Source: Jannaschia aquimarina (GTDB lineage: Bacteria > Pseudomonadota > Alphaproteobacteria > Rhodobacterales > Rhodobacteraceae). From it: a stretch of DNA of 46,492 nt. Shown here piece by piece: positions 1 through 9,626 of the stretch. Every line of letters begins with the position of its first letter. Within the stretch, counting starts at the first letter, position 1. The stretch covers positions 1 through 46,492 of the forward strand of contig NZ_JYFE01000015.1 of assembly GCF_000877395.1 (NCBI RefSeq). The letters are read 5' to 3'. The notes beneath the pieces were generated by a model. The model saw only the letters and a program-made list of their open reading frames with translations, was not told where the DNA came from and ran no database searches. The position numbers and the translations under genes were made by a program.

Positions 1-2
1 TG

Positions 3-524
3 GCCCGGATCGCGGCAGCGGTCGATGCCGCCGAGGCAGCCGCACCCGAGACCGAAGCCGCCCCCACCTCCGACGCGTTCCCGAGCGCCACGATCTTCCC
101 GGATCTGGAGGCCCGTGTCGCCCGCGCCGTTGCCGCGACAGAAGCCGCCGAGACCCCGGCCGCAGAGGCCGAGGCCAACGGCGCCCCGGCCGCCGCCGTG
201 ACGGCCCAGCCCATCGGCGCTGCCCTACCGGAGGCCGTACCCCAGGCCGAAGCCATGCAAACGGCGCCCAAGGCCGACATTACCCGCCAACTCGCCGAAC
301 CTTTCATCGAGATCGGCAAGTTCCGCGACGAGAACGAAGCCCGCGATGCGGCCGAGCGCATGGCCGCCGCCGGCGTCACGGCGCGCGTCTCACGCGAGCG
401 GGTTCGCTTGCGTCGTGTCTGGCGCGTGGTCGCCGGACCGGCCGAGGATGTCGAAGGCCACTCGGCGATTCTTCGCACGGCGCAGGAAATGGGATACTCG
501 GACGCCTACCCTGTCGGCGGCTGA
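3..524 (+). CDS. SPOR domain-containing protein (5' partial)
   Basis: The reading frame is open to the left edge, so the N-terminus is missing. The visible part begins with a long Ala/Glu/Pro-rich low-complexity stretch, typical of a disordered periplasmic linker. It ends in an approximately 75-residue SPOR-like domain, starting near FIEIGKFRDENEA and ending at YPVGG. SPOR domains bind denuded septal peptidoglycan glycans. The next gene downstream is a D-Ala-D-Ala carboxypeptidase, a common alphaproteobacterial pairing that fits a cell-wall or division role. An N-terminal signal or membrane anchor is expected but lies outside the window. An internal ATG/GTG start is possible but unlikely, because coding character continues upstream of it. 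Confidence 0.8.
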   Translation, partial: ARIAAAVDAAEAAAPETEAAPTSDAFPSATIFPDLEARVARAVAATEAAETPAAEAEANGAPAAAVTAQPIGAALPEAVPQAEAMQTAPKADITRQLAEPFIEIGKFRDENEARDAAERMAAAGVTARVSRERVRLRRVWRVVAGPAEDVEGHSAILRTAQEMGYSDAYPVGG

Positions 525-562
525 CCGCCTATATCGCGGCCAAAACGACGGAGCAGGATATC

Positions 563-1768
563 ATGACTCTCAAGCCGTTCCTTGCCGCCTTGTTGCTATC
601 GACGCCCGCGGCCGCGCAGGAATTCCAGACCCGCGCGGGCAGCGCGATCGTCATCGACCACAATACGGGGCAGGTGCTTCTGTCCAAGAACGCGCAGGTT
701 CCCCTGCCCCCCGCGTCGATGTCCAAGCTTATGACGCTGAATATGGCGTTCGAGGCGTTGGAGGACGGACGGCTGACCATGGAAACCGAGTTGCCGGTGT
801 CGGATCACGCCGCCAGCTTCGGCGGATCGACGATGTTTCTCGATCCTCGCGACCGCGTCACGGTCGAGGATCTGATCCGCGGCATCGTCGTGCTCTCGGG
901 CAATGACGCGACAGTCGTCATCGCCGAAGCGCTCTCGCCCGACGGGACGGAAGCGGGTTTCGCCGACATGATGAGCGAGCGGGCGCGCGAGCTTGGCATG
1001 GAGAATTCCGCGTTCCGCAACGCATCGGGATGGCCCGCGCCCGGTCATGTGATGTCGATGGAGGATCTCGCGATCCTGGCCGAGCGTCTGATTACCGAGT
1101 TTCCGCAATACTACCCGTATTTCGCAGAGACCGAGTTCGCCTTCGATGGCCGCTCGCCCGCGAACCGCTTCAATCGCAACCCGATCCTGCGGCTGGACAT
1201 TGGGGCGGACGGTCTCAAGACCGGTCACACGCAAGAGGCGGGGTATGGTCTTGTCGGCAGTGCCGTCGATGGCGACCGGCGCGTGACCTTCGTCATCTCG
1301 GGGATCGAATCCGAAGCCGTGCGCGCCGAAGAGAGCGAGCGCATCGTGAATTGGGCCTTCCGTCAGTTCGCCGAAGAGCAGTTGTTCGACGACGAGACGG
1401 CGACGATGCATGCCGATGTTTTCATGGGAGAGGCTCCGACCGTCGCGCTGGAGCCCGCCGAGGAACTGACGGTCCTGCTTCCGACGACGGGGCGCCAGCC
1501 CCTGGCTGGCGAGATCAGCTATGACGGTCCGATCAACGCGCCCATCGAGGCCGGACAGCAGATCGCGACACTTACGCTGAGCCATCCGGGGATGGAGCCT
1601 TGGTCCGTCCCGCTGGTCGCCGCCGAGGACGTTCCACGGGCCGGCCCGCTGCGCCGGATCCAGATTGCGGGTGGGACCGTTGCCGGTCGTCTGCTCGATG
1701 AAGTGATGGCCCGGATCGAGGGGGAACCCGAGACTACCGCGACCGAGGAAGCACCCGCCGAAGGCTGA
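563..1768 (+). CDS. dacA: D-alanyl-D-alanine carboxypeptidase (PBP5/6 type)
   Basis: This 401-residue serine DD-carboxypeptidase would trim the terminal D-Ala from peptidoglycan pentapeptides in the periplasm. Residues 1-19 form a signal peptide ending in AAAQ. All three penicillin-binding motifs are visible: SxxK as S52-M-S-K55, SGN at 112-114 and KTG at 219-221. A beta-rich PBP5 C-terminal domain follows from about residue 285. The last residues are Glu/Ala-rich, and I see no clear amphipathic membrane anchor. It follows the SPOR gene by 38 bases and is probably co-transcribed with it. Family assignment is firm; the choice between dacA and dacC naming is not. Confidence 0.93.
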   Translation: MTLKPFLAALLLSTPAAAQEFQTRAGSAIVIDHNTGQVLLSKNAQVPLPPASMSKLMTLNMAFEALEDGRLTMETELPVSDHAASFGGSTMFLDPRDRVTVEDLIRGIVVLSGNDATVVIAEALSPDGTEAGFADMMSERARELGMENSAFRNASGWPAPGHVMSMEDLAILAERLITEFPQYYPYFAETEFAFDGRSPANRFNRNPILRLDIGADGLKTGHTQEAGYGLVGSAVDGDRRVTFVISGIESEAVRAEESERIVNWAFRQFAEEQLFDDETATMHADVFMGEAPTVALEPAEELTVLLPTTGRQPLAGEISYDGPINAPIEAGQQIATLTLSHPGMEPWSVPLVAAEDVPRAGPLRRIQIAGGTVAGRLLDEVMARIEGEPETTATEEAPAEG

Positions 1769-1906
1769 TGCGCCGACGAAGGTCGGGTCGGGCGACGCCT
1801 TGGTCCGATGCGCGTGGTCATGCCGGTCGGAGCGAGCGCCTCGCCATGAGCCTCGCCGTGTCGGTGCCCCCTCGCCCCCGCCCTGCCCCCCTGCTAACCG
1901 GACCTC

Positions 1907-2500
1907 ATGTTCATCTCGTTCGAAGGCATCGATGGCTGCGGAAAGTCGACCCAGGCGCGCATGCTGGCCGATGCGTTGCGGGCTGAGGGCGAGGTCGTGC
2001 AAACGAGGGAACCCGGCGGGTCGCCCGGCGCGGAAGAGATCCGGCGCCTGCTGGTCGAGGGCGATCCCGCGCGCTGGTCCGCCGAGACGGAGATCCTGCT
2101 TTTCACCGCAGCCCGCCGGGACCACCTGGAGCGTGTGATCGCCCCTGCGCTCGACCGCGGGGCGCGCGTCGTCACGGACCGCTTCGCCGATTCCACGCGT
2201 GTCTATCAGGGCGCGACCCGCGGCGATCTCCGGGCGACCGTGGATGCGCTGCACGATCTCATGATCGGCCGCGATCCGGACCTCACATTCGTGGTCGACA
2301 TCGATCCCGCGCTCGCCCGCGCCCGGGCCGCCGCCCGGTCCGATACCGAGGACCGGTTCGAAGAGTTCGGCCTGTCTTTCCAGATGACGCTCCGCGACGG
2401 ATTTCGCGCGCTGGCCGAGGAGTTTCCGACGCGTGTCCGGCTGATCGACGGTGACGGCGCGGCCGAGATTGTCCACCGCCGCGTGATGGCCGCGCTGTGA
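1907..2500 (+). CDS. tmk: Thymidylate kinase
   Basis: The 197-residue protein has normal length for bacterial dTMP kinase, which converts dTMP to dTDP in the cytoplasm. The P-loop GIDGCGKST is at residues 7-15. The substrate-binding DRF motif, in DRFADSTRVYQG, lies near residue 90, and an Arg-rich LID region (ARARAAARSD) follows. Its stop codon overlaps the GTG start of holB (GTGA, 2497-2500), which implies translational coupling. The 138 bases between dacA and this gene contain no other convincing gene. Confidence 0.95.
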   Translation: MFISFEGIDGCGKSTQARMLADALRAEGEVVQTREPGGSPGAEEIRRLLVEGDPARWSAETEILLFTAARRDHLERVIAPALDRGARVVTDRFADSTRVYQGATRGDLRATVDALHDLMIGRDPDLTFVVDIDPALARARAAARSDTEDRFEEFGLSFQMTLRDGFRALAEEFPTRVRLIDGDGAAEIVHRRVMAAL

Positions 2501-3564
2501 CGGACGGGCTGCCCGAAGGCGACCGCGCGGGCGACGCGCCCCACCCCCGCCATACCGCACGCCTGATCGGGCAAGGGCCGGCCGAGCGCGCCTTCCTGGA
2601 CGCTTGGAACGGCGGGCGTCCACATCACGGCTGGCTCCTGACGGGTCCCAGGGGCGTGGGCAAGGCGACACTGGCCTGGCGGATCGCCCGGTTCCTGCTG
2701 ACGGACCCTCCGCCGCACGCGGACAGCCTGGATCCCGAACCGGGGCATCCGGCGCTTCCCCGAATAGATGCCCTTTCGGAACCCGCTCTGATGCTGCTTC
2801 GGCGCCCGTGGGACGAGAAGACCAAGCGTCTAAGGGCAGAGATCACCGTGGACGAGGCGCGGAGGCTCGGCCCGTTCTTCGGCCTGTCGGCAAGCGGCCG
2901 CCGCGTTGTCATCGTCGATGCGGCCGACGATCTGAACCGGAACGCCGCCAACGCGATCCTGAAGTTGCTCGAAGAGCCGCCCGTTGGAGCAACCCTGCTT
3001 CTGATCTCGCACCAGCCGGCACGCCTGTTGCCGACGATCCGCTCCCGTTGCCGGGTCCTGCGACTCGGCCCACTTTCGCCCAAGGAAGTTGCCGAGGCCG
3101 TTGCACAGGCGGGCGGCGCAGAGACGGATCCCGGCCTCGCCGAACTGGCTCAGGGATCTCCGGGTGCCGCATTGGATCTCGCCGAGGGCGGAGCCGAGAC
3201 CTATGCCGGTCTGGTCTCGCTGTTTGCTCATGCGCCGATGGATCGGGGTGCGGCGCGTCGGCTGGCCGACAGCCACGCGGGCCGGGCGGCATCGGACAGG
3301 CTGCCGGTGACGCGGGACATGCTGCAACGGCTCTTGCACCGTGCCGCGCGCGCCGCCGTCGCGGGCCCGCCCCCCGAGGCCGTCCCGGGAGAAGCGGCAA
3401 CGTTATCCAGACTGGCGCCGAACGAAGACGCGGCGCGCGCGCTCGCCGCGCTGGCACAGGACCTGTCGGACCGCTTCGCCCACGCCGCAGCGGTCAATGT
3501 CGATCCCGCCGCGATCGTTTGGGACCAGCTTGCCGCGATCGACGGCCATGCGCGCAACGTTTGA
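2497..3564 (+). CDS. holB: DNA polymerase III subunit delta'
   Basis: This is the clamp-loader delta' subunit, 355 residues, of the AAA+ family. It has a P-loop-like GPRGVGKAT near residue 50, where Ala replaces the usual Ser/Thr after Lys-Ala spacing, and the SRC motif in IRSRCRVLRL near residue 187, which supplies the arginine finger to the neighbouring subunit. The Cys cluster that forms a zinc module in the Escherichia coli protein is not visible after the P-loop. The GTG start overlaps the tmk stop. The order tmk-holB-tatD is conserved across many bacteria and supports the call. Confidence 0.93.
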   Translation: MTDGLPEGDRAGDAPHPRHTARLIGQGPAERAFLDAWNGGRPHHGWLLTGPRGVGKATLAWRIARFLLTDPPPHADSLDPEPGHPALPRIDALSEPALMLLRRPWDEKTKRLRAEITVDEARRLGPFFGLSASGRRVVIVDAADDLNRNAANAILKLLEEPPVGATLLLISHQPARLLPTIRSRCRVLRLGPLSPKEVAEAVAQAGGAETDPGLAELAQGSPGAALDLAEGGAETYAGLVSLFAHAPMDRGAARRLADSHAGRAASDRLPVTRDMLQRLLHRAARAAVAGPPPEAVPGEAATLSRLAPNEDAARALAALAQDLSDRFAHAAAVNVDPAAIVWDQLAAIDGHARNV

Positions 3565-3639
3565 AATGGGGACCGGCCCGGTGGGCGCAGCTTTGCTGGC
3601 CTCTTGTATGTCCGCGCCGCCCCGCCTACCCCGCCCCGC

Positions 3640-4434
3640 ATGCGCCTGACCGACAGCCATTGCCACCTCGACTTCCCGCAATTCGAAGGGGAGCTTCCCG
3701 ATCTGATCGACCGCGCCGCGAAGGCGGGCGTGCATCGGATGGTGACGATCTGCACCAAGCTGCGACAGGCGTCGCAGGTCCGTGCCATCGCCGACGCCCA
3801 TGCCCCTGTCTTCTGGGCCGCGGGGACGCACCCCATGAGCGCGGCCGACGAACCGATGGCGAGCGTGGATGAACTGGTCGCGCTCGCCGACCATCCAAAA
3901 ATGGTCGGCATCGGCGAAACCGGGCTCGACTACCACTACACCGCCGATAGCAAGGACGTGCAGCAGCAAAGCCTGCGGATCCATATCGAGGCGGCGCGCC
4001 GGACAGGATTGCCGCTGATCATCCACGCCCGTGACGCCGACGAAGACATGGCGACCATTTTGCGCGACGAGCACCGCGCGGGCGCCTATTCCTGCGTGAT
4101 GCATTGCTTTTCGTCGGGCCGCGCGCTTGCCGAGGCTGCGCTGGAGCTGGGCTTCTACCTCAGCATGTCCGGGATCGCGGCCTTTCCCAAATCGGACGAG
4201 TTGCGCGCGATCTTCGCGGACGCCCCCCTCGACCGGATCCTCGTCGAGACCGACGCGCCCTATCTTGCGCCACCCCCCTATCGTGGCAAGCGCAACGAGC
4301 CCGCGTTCGTCGCACACACTGCCGCCAAGGGCGCCGAAGTCTTCGCGATCACGGAGGCGGAATTCGCCGCTGCGACCGAGGCGAATTTCGAGCGTCTGTT
4401 CTGGAAGACAGTCGCCGACGCGCCGCCGGGCTGA
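3640..4434 (+). CDS. tatD: TatD family metal-dependent hydrolase
   Basis: The 264-residue TIM-barrel protein belongs to the amidohydrolase-like TatD family, metal-dependent nucleases or hydrolases. The N-terminal metal motif DSHCHLDF is at residues 5-12. Further conserved pieces are GETGLDYHY, a histidine in LIIHARDAD, the HCFSS segment and the late metal ligand in ETDAPYLAPPPYRGKRNEP. I chose the ATG at 3640 because it places DSHCHL directly at the N-terminus as in the family; a TTG 36 bases upstream would add an atypical Pro-rich leader. It follows holB in the same direction, as usual. Confidence 0.92.
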   Translation: MRLTDSHCHLDFPQFEGELPDLIDRAAKAGVHRMVTICTKLRQASQVRAIADAHAPVFWAAGTHPMSAADEPMASVDELVALADHPKMVGIGETGLDYHYTADSKDVQQQSLRIHIEAARRTGLPLIIHARDADEDMATILRDEHRAGAYSCVMHCFSSGRALAEAALELGFYLSMSGIAAFPKSDELRAIFADAPLDRILVETDAPYLAPPPYRGKRNEPAFVAHTAAKGAEVFAITEAEFAAATEANFERLFWKTVADAPPG

Positions 4435-4501
4435 CATCGGCCCGTTGCTCCTGGGGCGGCCCGCCCTTGCCCTTGGGCGCGCCGATGACCACAAGGCACT
4501 C

Positions 4502-5308
4502 ATGGCGACCCTGCGGTTCACGATCCTCGGCTGCGGCTCCTCCGGCGGCGTCCCGCGTCTGGGCGGGCATTGGGGCGATTGCGACCCGGAGAACCCCCGC
4601 AACCGGCGCCGGCGCTGTTCCATGTTGGTCGAACGCGTGACGGAGCACGGCACCACACGGGTTCTGGTCGACACGTCGCCCGACATGCGGCAGCAACTGC
4701 TCGATATTGGGGTCGGGAACCTCGACGGAGTCGTCTGGACGCACCCTCATGCCGACCACGTGCACGGACTGGACGACCTTCGAATGATCGTCTTCAACCA
4801 GCGCCGGATGCTCGACGTGTGGGCCGATGAGCCGACCTACGACGCCCTGAAGACGCGGTTCGGCTATGCCTTCGAGACCCCCGACGGGTCGGCCTATCCG
4901 CCGATCCTGACGCGGCATACATTTGACGGACCGATCTCGATCCCGGGCGCGGGAGGCGATCTGCGGGTGACGCCGATCCCGGTCGACCACGGGTCGATCC
5001 CCGCGCTGGGACTACGGATCGGGGGTTTGGCCTACATGCCCGACGTCAATTCCATTCCCGAGGCGTCGGACTGGCTGTTGCAGGGATTGGATGTCTGGAT
5101 CCTCGATGCGCTGCGTCGGACCAACCACCCATCGCACTTTTCGCTGGCGGAGGCGCTCTACTGGATCGACCGAATGGCTCCGAAACGGGGCGTGTTGACG
5201 AATATGCATATCGACCTGGACTGGGCGACCGTGGATGCCGAGACGCCCGGAAACGTGACTCCTGCCTGGGATGGCATGGTGATCGAGTTGCCCGATGACC
5301 GCCCTTGA
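4502..5308 (+). CDS. MBL-fold metallo-hydrolase, PhnP-like
   Basis: The 268-residue protein starts with FTILGCGSSGGVPR, the first-strand signature of PhnP-type metallo-beta-lactamase-fold phosphodiesterases. The metal-binding HxHxDH motif is THPHADHVHGLDD near residue 80, and a later histidine lies in PVDHGS. Characterised PhnP enzymes hydrolyse cyclic phosphodiesters; no phosphonate genes are nearby, so the actual substrate is unknown. The gene is 67 bases downstream of tatD, an arrangement common in Rhodobacterales. The ATG at 4502 has an AAGG about seven bases upstream. Confidence 0.85.
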   Translation: MATLRFTILGCGSSGGVPRLGGHWGDCDPENPRNRRRRCSMLVERVTEHGTTRVLVDTSPDMRQQLLDIGVGNLDGVVWTHPHADHVHGLDDLRMIVFNQRRMLDVWADEPTYDALKTRFGYAFETPDGSAYPPILTRHTFDGPISIPGAGGDLRVTPIPVDHGSIPALGLRIGGLAYMPDVNSIPEASDWLLQGLDVWILDALRRTNHPSHFSLAEALYWIDRMAPKRGVLTNMHIDLDWATVDAETPGNVTPAWDGMVIELPDDRP

Positions 5309-5362
5309 AGACTGGAAGCCGGACCAGCCCGCCAGCCTGCAAACTCCACCGGATAATGGCCG

Positions 5363-6292
5363 ATGCTATCCGTCCTGACGGTCACGGTCCCGGTCTTCGT
5401 CCTGATCGGCGCGGGGTATGTGGCGGTCTGGAAGGGGCTGTTCAGCCAACCCAATGTGGACGGCCTGATGGTCTTCACGCAGCGGTTCGCGATCCCCTGC
5501 CTGCTGTTCCTCGCCATGGCTCGGCTGGATCTCGCGGCGGGCTTCGACTGGCGCCTTCTGACGGCCTATTATTCCGGCAGCCTGATCTGCTTCGCCGCCG
5601 GTATCCTCGGCACCCTCTTCTGGCTGAAGCGGGGACCGGAGGACGCAGTCGCCGTCGGCTTCGCGGCGATGTTCGCCAACACGGTGCTTCTGGGCCTTCC
5701 CATCGCTGAACGGGCTTATGGGACCGAAAGCCTTACGCCGAACTATGCGATCATCGCGATGCACGCGGCCTTCTGCTATCTCGTCGGCGTCACCGCCATG
5801 GAGATCGTGCAGGCGGGCGGCAGCGGGTTCCGCCGCGGTGTGCGGAATGTCGGGCTGTCGCTTGCGCGCAATTCGCTGATGATCGGCGTGATGCTCGGCC
5901 TCTTGCTGAACCTGTCCGGTCTGCCTCTGCCCGCCCTTCTCGAAGAGCCGATCCAGCTGGTCGCATCGGCCGCCTTGCCGGCCGCCCTTTTCGGGCTCGG
6001 CGGCGTCCTCGTGCAATACAAGCCGGAAGGCGACTGGCGCGGGATCTCGCTCTGCATCGGGATCGCGCTGGTTCTGCACCCGGTCGCCACCTACGCGGTC
6101 GGGAAGTCCCTCGACCTTCCCGAGGGCGCGTTCCGGGCAGCCGTCCTGACGGCCGCGATGGCACCTGGCGTAAACTCGTACCTCTTCGCGGCGATGCACG
6201 GCAGAGCGGTCCGCATCAGTGCGTCCGCCGTCCTCATCGGAACGGCGGCCTCCGTCCTGACCGTGTCGATCTGGTTGCTGATCCTCGGGTGA
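5363..6292 (+). CDS. AEC family transporter
   Basis: This 309-residue integral membrane protein is built of about ten hydrophobic helices in two halves, matching the auxin efflux carrier (AEC) family. Seen features include the N-terminal segment MLSVLTVTVPVFVLIGAGYV, a Pro-containing helix RFAIPCLLFLAMARL, and the C-terminal AAMAPGVNSYLFA segment typical of the second bundle. AEC members move organic acids or similar anions, but the substrate cannot be read from the sequence. It is the last plus-strand gene of the first block and converges with the transglycosylase-like gene. Confidence 0.88.
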   Translation: MLSVLTVTVPVFVLIGAGYVAVWKGLFSQPNVDGLMVFTQRFAIPCLLFLAMARLDLAAGFDWRLLTAYYSGSLICFAAGILGTLFWLKRGPEDAVAVGFAAMFANTVLLGLPIAERAYGTESLTPNYAIIAMHAAFCYLVGVTAMEIVQAGGSGFRRGVRNVGLSLARNSLMIGVMLGLLLNLSGLPLPALLEEPIQLVASAALPAALFGLGGVLVQYKPEGDWRGISLCIGIALVLHPVATYAVGKSLDLPEGAFRAAVLTAAMAPGVNSYLFAAMHGRAVRISASAVLIGTAASVLTVSIWLLILG

Positions 6293-6305
6293 GAGCCAAT
6301 CTCCG

Positions 6306-7190
6306 TCAGCCGCCGCGCGGCACGTCCGACCCTTCTGAGATCGGCGTCTCCATTGCGCCGGGGCTGTAGAACTGTTTGTCCAGTTCCCAAGCGACGAACA
6401 TCGGAACGTCCTGAGCCTCGCCTGCCGGGGTTCCGATCCAGTCCGGCCGCGCCACGGGACGGGCCGAAGCGTGCAGCCCCATGCAGAAGGGCTGACGCGA
6501 GATCCAACGGCGCATGTCCTCCCGCTTGCGGGTGGAGTGGAACGGCCCCCAATCCGCGGCCACGCCCTTCATGCCCCGCGCCACCACGTTGTCGCGCGGA
6601 ACGGTCCGATTCATGATCCGGACGGCGCAGGACATGTTGAGCGCGCCATCCTTGAGCGCCTCGCCCGTGCGCGCCTGGCATTTGTAGAGTTGCGCCGTCG
6701 GCGGATAGATCTGGACGAGGCCGTACCACAAACCTCCACCGCCCACGGCATTCGGGCGCCACGTGCTTTCATGCTTGGCCAGCGTCGAGAGAAGCCCGGC
6801 CCAGAACGCCTTTCGCGACCAGCGATCGGCCTCGGGATAGGCGGGGCACCACGCCTGAATGTCGCGGGGGACCGTGTCGACCAGCTTCTGTCCGTGGCTC
6901 TCGATGGCGCGCATGGCGGCGCGCGTCCAACGGGCGGATCCCCGGACATGGTCCCACCGCAGGTCCGGCAGTTCCTCCGTCACGACCGTGCGGGGTCGCG
7001 GCGCGGGGCGCAGCGACCAGATCGGCGCGAAGGCGGATGCGTCCGCCTGCCAGGTCGGCGCACTTGAATTGGCCGTTACCTCATAGGGCGCTGTGTCGGC
7101 GGATTGTGCCATTGCGGGCACGGCGCCGCACAGCGCGAGGCCCAGAATGGCAGCCTTGTGAAGTCCGGACCGGATCATCGTCGCTCTCAT
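6306..7190 (-). CDS. Transglycosylase SLT-like exported protein
   Basis: The 294-residue protein carries a signal peptide from the chosen ATG at 7190 (a hydrophobic run ending in AVPAMAQ). The middle contains LAKHESTWRPNA followed by YGLVQIYPPTAQ, the layout of a lysozyme-like SLT fold in which the Glu of KHES is the catalytic acid. Four cysteines probably form disulfides in the periplasm. It resembles a family of small Rhodobacterales transglycosylase-like proteins rather than Slt70. The frame extends 50 codons further upstream, but those residues are not hydrophobic and would bury the signal peptide. Enzymatic activity is inferred from the fold only. Confidence 0.72.
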   Translation of the reverse strand: MRATMIRSGLHKAAILGLALCGAVPAMAQSADTAPYEVTANSSAPTWQADASAFAPIWSLRPAPRPRTVVTEELPDLRWDHVRGSARWTRAAMRAIESHGQKLVDTVPRDIQAWCPAYPEADRWSRKAFWAGLLSTLAKHESTWRPNAVGGGGLWYGLVQIYPPTAQLYKCQARTGEALKDGALNMSCAVRIMNRTVPRDNVVARGMKGVAADWGPFHSTRKREDMRRWISRQPFCMGLHASARPVARPDWIGTPAGEAQDVPMFVAWELDKQFYSPGAMETPISEGSDVPRGG

Positions 7191-7437
7191 CTCGTCGGCA
7201 CCCCCAGGTGTCGTCGGGCCGAACCGCAGCCCCTTGGCAAACTCGCCATGACGCGCCATGGCTCGAACAGACGCACCCGACCGGTTGGCAGACTCGGTAC
7301 GGGTGCAGCGCCCCCCTATCACCCCAACCCAGCGTTGCAAAACGGACAGCGTGTTTCCCGTCGCGAAGCCGCCGGGGTTGGCGGATAGATGCCGATGGGA
7401 CAGGGTTCGTCAGGGGCGTGACGAGGGATTCGGGTCC

Positions 7438-7953
7438 ATGCACTTCATCATCGGGCTGCTCGGCCTCGCGGCAGCCGCTTCGTTCTGGCTGTATCGGATG
7501 CGGGATGCGGCAGACACGGCGCATCAGGTCAAGGACGCGGCCGAGACGGCGATCGGCGCCGTCAAGCGCTGGAACTTCAAACGCACCCATCACGGAAATC
7601 CGGCGGACCAGATCGACCGCGCAGATCTGGCTCAGGGCACGCTGGCCGCCGTCTTCATGGAGCTTGGCCCGCCGCCGACGCGCGAAGACCGCAACGCTCT
7701 CTTGTCTGCCCTGCAACGTCACCTGCGCATCGACCTACCGGCCGCCGAAGAGATCCTGGTGATAGGGCACTTCTTCGCCAACGAATGCGGGAGCCCGGAA
7801 GCGGCTGTGCCCCGGATCGGCAAGCGTCTCTTCAAGCTCGAGGGAGAGCGTGGCCTCGACCCGGCCCTTGCGGTCATCAATGACGCGACGGACGGCATCA
7901 CGGACAGGCAGCGCGATGCGCTGGCCGAACTCAAGCGCATCTTCCGTCGCTGA
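7438..7953 (+). CDS. Membrane-anchored hypothetical protein
   Basis: This 171-residue protein has one N-terminal membrane helix (MHFIIGLLGLAAAASFWLY) followed by a charged, probably helical soluble domain containing PADQIDRADLAQG and ending in LAELKRIFRR. I do not recognise a characterised family; the helical layout loosely resembles TerB-like domains, but no diagnostic motif is visible. The ATG at 7438 was chosen because it opens directly into the membrane helix. The gene sits 69 bases before gatB in the same orientation and may share its transcript. Confidence 0.7.
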   Translation: MHFIIGLLGLAAAASFWLYRMRDAADTAHQVKDAAETAIGAVKRWNFKRTHHGNPADQIDRADLAQGTLAAVFMELGPPPTREDRNALLSALQRHLRIDLPAAEEILVIGHFFANECGSPEAAVPRIGKRLFKLEGERGLDPALAVINDATDGITDRQRDALAELKRIFRR

Positions 7954-8022
7954 CGCGGCGCGGGGCCGCCTTGCCCCGCCCCCCGGCTGCCGGTAATCCG
8001 CCTCGAAGATGCGGAGGACGCC

Positions 8023-9540
8023 ATGCTGGACCTGACCTACGAGACGCCCAAGCCCAAGACCATCGCCGGCGAGACCGGGGATTGGGAACTGGTCATCGGA
8101 ATGGAGGTCCACGCGCAGGTCAGCTCCAACGCCAAGCTGTTCTCGGGCGCCTCCACCCGCTTCGGCGCAGAGCCGAACTCGAACGTCTCCTTCGTCGATG
8201 CGGGCATGCCCGGCATGCTGCCGGTCATCAACGAATTCTGCGTGGAACAGGCCGTCAGGACCGGACTGGGCTTGAAGGCGGCGATCAACTTGCGCTCCGC
8301 CTTCGATCGGAAGAACTACTTCTATCCCGACCTGCCGCAGGGCTACCAGATCAGCCAGCTCTACCATCCCATCGTTGGCGAAGGCGAAGTGCTGGTCGAA
8401 CTCGGCGACGGCACCGCCCGCGTCGTTCGGATCGAGCGGATCCATCTCGAACAGGATGCCGGCAAGTCGATCCACGATATGGATCCGGCCCTTTCCTTCG
8501 TGGATCTCAACCGCACCGGCGTGGCTCTGATGGAGATCGTCAGCCGCCCGGACATCCGCGGCCCCGAGGAAGCGGCGGCCTACATCGTCAAGCTGCGCCA
8601 GATCATGCGCTATCTGGGCACCTGCGACGGGAATATGCAGAACGGCAACCTGCGCGCGGACGTGAACGTCTCTGTCTGCCGCCCCGGCCAGTACGAGAAG
8701 TATCAGGAGACGCAGGACTTCTCGCATCTCGGCACGCGGTGCGAGATCAAGAACATGAATTCCATGCGCTTCATCCAGCAGGCTATCGACTACGAGGCCC
8801 GCCGCCAGATCGCGCTGCTCGAACGCGGCGAGGAGGTCGTGCAGGAAACCCGCCTCTACAACGTCGAAAAGGGCGAGACGCGGTCGATGCGATCCAAGGA
8901 GGAGGCGCATGACTACCGCTACTTCCCCTGCCCCGACCTGTTGCCGCTGGAGATCGAGCAGGAGTGGGTGGACGACATCGAAGCCTCCCTTCCCGAACTG
9001 CCCGACGCCAAGAAGGCGCGCTTCGTCTCCGATTTCGGCCTCAGCGACTACGATGCGAGCGTGCTGACTGCTGAGACCGAGGCCGCCGCCTATTTCGAGG
9101 AGGTGGCTGCCGTCTCGGGCAACGGGAAGGCCAGTGCGAACTGGGTCATCAACAACCTGTTCGGACGGCTCAAGGAAGACGGCGATCGTTCGATCACCGA
9201 AAGCCCCATGTCGCCCGCGCAACTCGGCGGCATCCTGAAGCTGATCGAGACGGGCGACATCTCCGGCAAGATCGCCAAGGACGTCTTCGAGATCGCCTAC
9301 ACGACCGGCCGCGAGCCTGCGGAAATCGTCGAGACCGAGGGCATGAAGCAGGTCACCGATACCGGCGCGATCGAAGCGGCGGTGGACGAGATCATCGCCG
9401 CCAACCCCGCGCAGGTCGAGAAGGCCCAGCAGAACCCCAAGCTCGCCGGCTGGTTCGTCGGCCAGGTCATGAAGGCGACCGGGGGCAAGGCGAACCCGAA
9501 AGCCGTCAACGAGGTCGTGTCGGCCAAGCTGGGTCTCTGA
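8023..9540 (+). CDS. gatB: Asp/Glu-tRNA(Asn/Gln) amidotransferase subunit B
   Basis: GatB, 505 residues, works with GatA and GatC to convert Glu-tRNA(Gln), and often Asp-tRNA(Asn), to the amidated forms. The cradle domain begins with the signature [17 protein letters not shown] and contains the strongly conserved [14 protein letters not shown]. The C-terminal helical and YqeY-like tail domain ends near [15 protein letters not shown], where the GGKANP motif contacts the tRNA elbow. Length and motifs are normal. gatA and gatC are not in the window. Confidence 0.97.
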   Translation: MLDLTYETPKPKTIAGETGDWELVIGMEVHAQVSSNAKLFSGASTRFGAEPNSNVSFVDAGMPGMLPVINEFCVEQAVRTGLGLKAAINLRSAFDRKNYFYPDLPQGYQISQLYHPIVGEGEVLVELGDGTARVVRIERIHLEQDAGKSIHDMDPALSFVDLNRTGVALMEIVSRPDIRGPEEAAAYIVKLRQIMRYLGTCDGNMQNGNLRADVNVSVCRPGQYEKYQETQDFSHLGTRCEIKNMNSMRFIQQAIDYEARRQIALLERGEEVVQETRLYNVEKGETRSMRSKEEAHDYRYFPCPDLLPLEIEQEWVDDIEASLPELPDAKKARFVSDFGLSDYDASVLTAETEAAAYFEEVAAVSGNGKASANWVINNLFGRLKEDGDRSITESPMSPAQLGGILKLIETGDISGKIAKDVFEIAYTTGREPAEIVETEGMKQVTDTGAIEAAVDEIIAANPAQVEKAQQNPKLAGWFVGQVMKATGGKANPKAVNEVVSAKLGL

Positions 9541-9626
9541 ACGCCTTCCGGGGCCGCGGCGCCACAGCCACGGAATCGCCGCAGCCCGGCGGTGAATTAA
9601 CCATATTCGCCGCGCATTCAGCGCGA

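Noticed and set aside
596-2671. 691-codon open frame on the minus strand across dacA and tmk
   Set aside because: It lies antisense to two clear genes, has shadow-like Arg/Gly/His composition and no recognisable domain; long antisense frames are expected at this GC content.
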